From positions 1-9,602 of the forward strand of contig JAFYRZ010000114.1 of the NCBI GenBank assembly GCA_017546745.1: DNA of 9,602 bases, read 5' to 3'. Position 1 is the first letter of the stretch; every line of letters starts with the position of its first letter. The notes beneath the pieces are model-generated. The model was not told the origin of the DNA. It ran no database searches and worked only from the letters and a program-made list of their open reading frames with translations. This document shows positions 8,705-9,602 of the stretch, piece by piece. This stretch comes from Clostridia bacterium. Its GTDB lineage: Bacteria > Bacillota_A > Clostridia > Oscillospirales > CAG-272. Position numbers and translations under genes: made by a program.

Positions 8705-9208
8705 TTATTTTCCGAGAAGCGTCTGACCGCCGCGCTCCAGCGCCACGATACCCGTACGACACATCTCGATGATGCCGAAGGGAACCATCAGCTCGACAAA
8801 CGCGTCGATCTTGGTGGGATCGCCCGTGATCTCCACGCAAAGCTCGTCGGTGGTGTAGTCGATGACCTTGGCGCGATACACGTCAACGGCCGCCAGAATG
8901 TCGGCGCGGGTGGCGCTGTCATTCTTCACCTTGATGAGCATCAGCTCACGGCGAATGGAATCGTCCTCCAGCACCTCTACCTTTTTGACGTTGTAAAGCT
9001 TGCGGAGCTGATTGATCATCTGCTCGCGCGCATAGCCGTCACCGCTCATGGAAATGGTGATACGGGAATATTCGGGATGCTCGGTTTCTCCAACCGTCAG
9101 CGCGTCGATGTTAAAGCCGCGCCGCGTAAACATACTGGTAACTCTCGTCAGAACGCCGTATCGGTTGTCAACGTAAACGGCGATGACAAATTGATTGACC
9201 TTTTCCAT
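8705..9208 (-). CDS. ilvN: Acetolactate synthase small (regulatory) subunit
   Basis: Regulatory subunit that activates the catalytic IlvB subunit and confers valine feedback inhibition. The 167 residues are the usual length. An N-terminal ACT domain (about residues 5-80) carries VDNRYGVLTRVTSMFTRRGF followed by NI; Asn15, Gly18 and Asn33 align with E. coli IlvH residues linked to valine binding, so feedback control is probably kept. The usual Pro before Gly18 is Tyr here. The C-terminal half has the expected REL-LIKV strand and the ending IVALERGGQTLLGK. A GTG at 9214 would add two residues, but it overlaps the ribosome site; the ATG at 9208 sits 5 nt after GAGG. It starts 7 nt after the ilvB stop, implying coupled synthesis of the two subunits. 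ilvH is an equally valid symbol. Confidence 0.95.
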   Translation of the reverse strand: MEKVNQFVIAVYVDNRYGVLTRVTSMFTRRGFNIDALTVGETEHPEYSRITISMSGDGYAREQMINQLRKLYNVKKVEVLEDDSIRRELMLIKVKNDSATRADILAAVDVYRAKVIDYTTDELCVEITGDPTKIDAFVELMVPFGIIEMCRTGIVALERGGQTLLGK

Positions 9209-9215
9209 AGGCACC

Positions 9216-9602
9216 TCACTTCTTCACGATAATATCGTCGATGGAACCGCCGGGAGGAAGCATGGGAAGCACGAATTCGTCCTTGTCGATGACGGTATCG
9301 ATCACAACGGGACGTCCCGCCGCCATAGCCGCCTTGAAGGCCTCCTCAAACTGTGCGGGGGTCTCTGCGCGAAGTCCCACAGCGCCAAACGCCTCGGCAA
9401 GCTTCACGAAATCGGTCTGTCTTCCCAGCACGGTGTTGGAATACCGCTTTCCGAAGAACAGGGTCTGCCACTGACGAACCATGCCAAGCACACCGTTGTT
9501 CAAAAGAACCACCACAACGGGAACGTTGTAGCTGACGGCGGTAGCAAGCTCGTTGAGATTCATGCCAAAGCTTCCGTCACCCGTGATCAGCACGGTGGGG
9601 TC
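9216..9602 (-). CDS. ilvB: Acetolactate synthase large (catalytic) subunit, C-terminal 128 residues, cut by window edge
   Basis: ThDP-dependent enzyme condensing two pyruvates, or pyruvate and 2-oxobutyrate, to acetohydroxy acids. Only the C-terminal part of the pyrimidine/ThDP-binding domain is present; the frame is open to the right edge, and the GTG at 9593 is an internal valine, not a start. Seen: the ThDP-diphosphate motif GDGSFGMN...NN (GDG near residue 8 of this fragment, closing NN about 27 residues later), GMVRQWQTLFFGKRYSNT, and the typical end LPPGGSIDDIIVKK. Related enzymes such as glyoxylate carboligase are excluded by the adjoining ilvN. It is the first visible gene of the operon, so promoter and leader control would lie beyond the window. 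Confidence 0.96.
   Translation of the reverse strand, partial: DPTVLITGDGSFGMNLNELATAVSYNVPVVVVLLNNGVLGMVRQWQTLFFGKRYSNTVLGRQTDFVKLAEAFGAVGLRAETPAQFEEAFKAAMAAGRPVVIDTVIDKDEFVLPMLPPGGSIDDIIVKK

Overview
The window carries nine genes in a row, all on the minus strand, plus one structured intergenic block. It reads as a branched-chain amino acid (Ile/Leu/Val) biosynthesis operon of an anaerobic Firmicute, probably a gut-type Clostridia member. That guess rests on strong AGGAGG-type ribosome sites, a short (~420 aa) LeuC paired with a separate small LeuD, an IlvD that looks like the oxygen-sensitive Fe-S class, and the presence of a DUF815 ATPase. It is inferred from gene content, not from a marker gene.

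In transcription order (right to left): ilvB 3' end (9602-9216, cut by the window edge), ilvN (9208-8705), ilvC (8618-7602), a 214-bp gap with folded structure (7601-7388), ilvD (7387-5726), a xylose-isomerase-like TIM-barrel protein (5714-4944), leuC (4926-3667), leuD (3655-3161), leuB (3103-2036), a DUF815 AAA ATPase (2034-835), and the 5' two thirds of ilvA (778-1, cut by the edge). Most gaps are 1-17 nt. The exceptions are ilvN/ilvC (86 nt), ilvC/ilvD (214 nt), leuD/leuB (57 nt) and DUF815/ilvA (56 nt).

The enzymes fit one pathway. IlvA makes 2-oxobutyrate from threonine. IlvBN, IlvC and IlvD carry pyruvate or 2-oxobutyrate to the 2-oxo acids of valine and isoleucine. LeuCD and LeuB take 2-isopropylmalate to the leucine 2-oxo acid. 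leuA and a transaminase (ilvE) are not in the window. No T-box or other recognised riboswitch is visible; a leader of that kind, if present, would lie upstream of ilvB beyond the right edge.

The points most worth a second look are: a ~145-nt, strongly self-complementary element that starts exactly at the ilvC stop codon; a GC-rich hairpin just ahead of an ilvD start with a weak ribosome site; two non-pathway genes (TIM barrel and DUF815 ATPase) embedded in the operon with coupled spacing; a 17-nt sequence shared by the ilvC and ilvA leaders; and a KARI cofactor loop that lacks the usual arginine. No clearly new multi-gene defence or mobile system is present.
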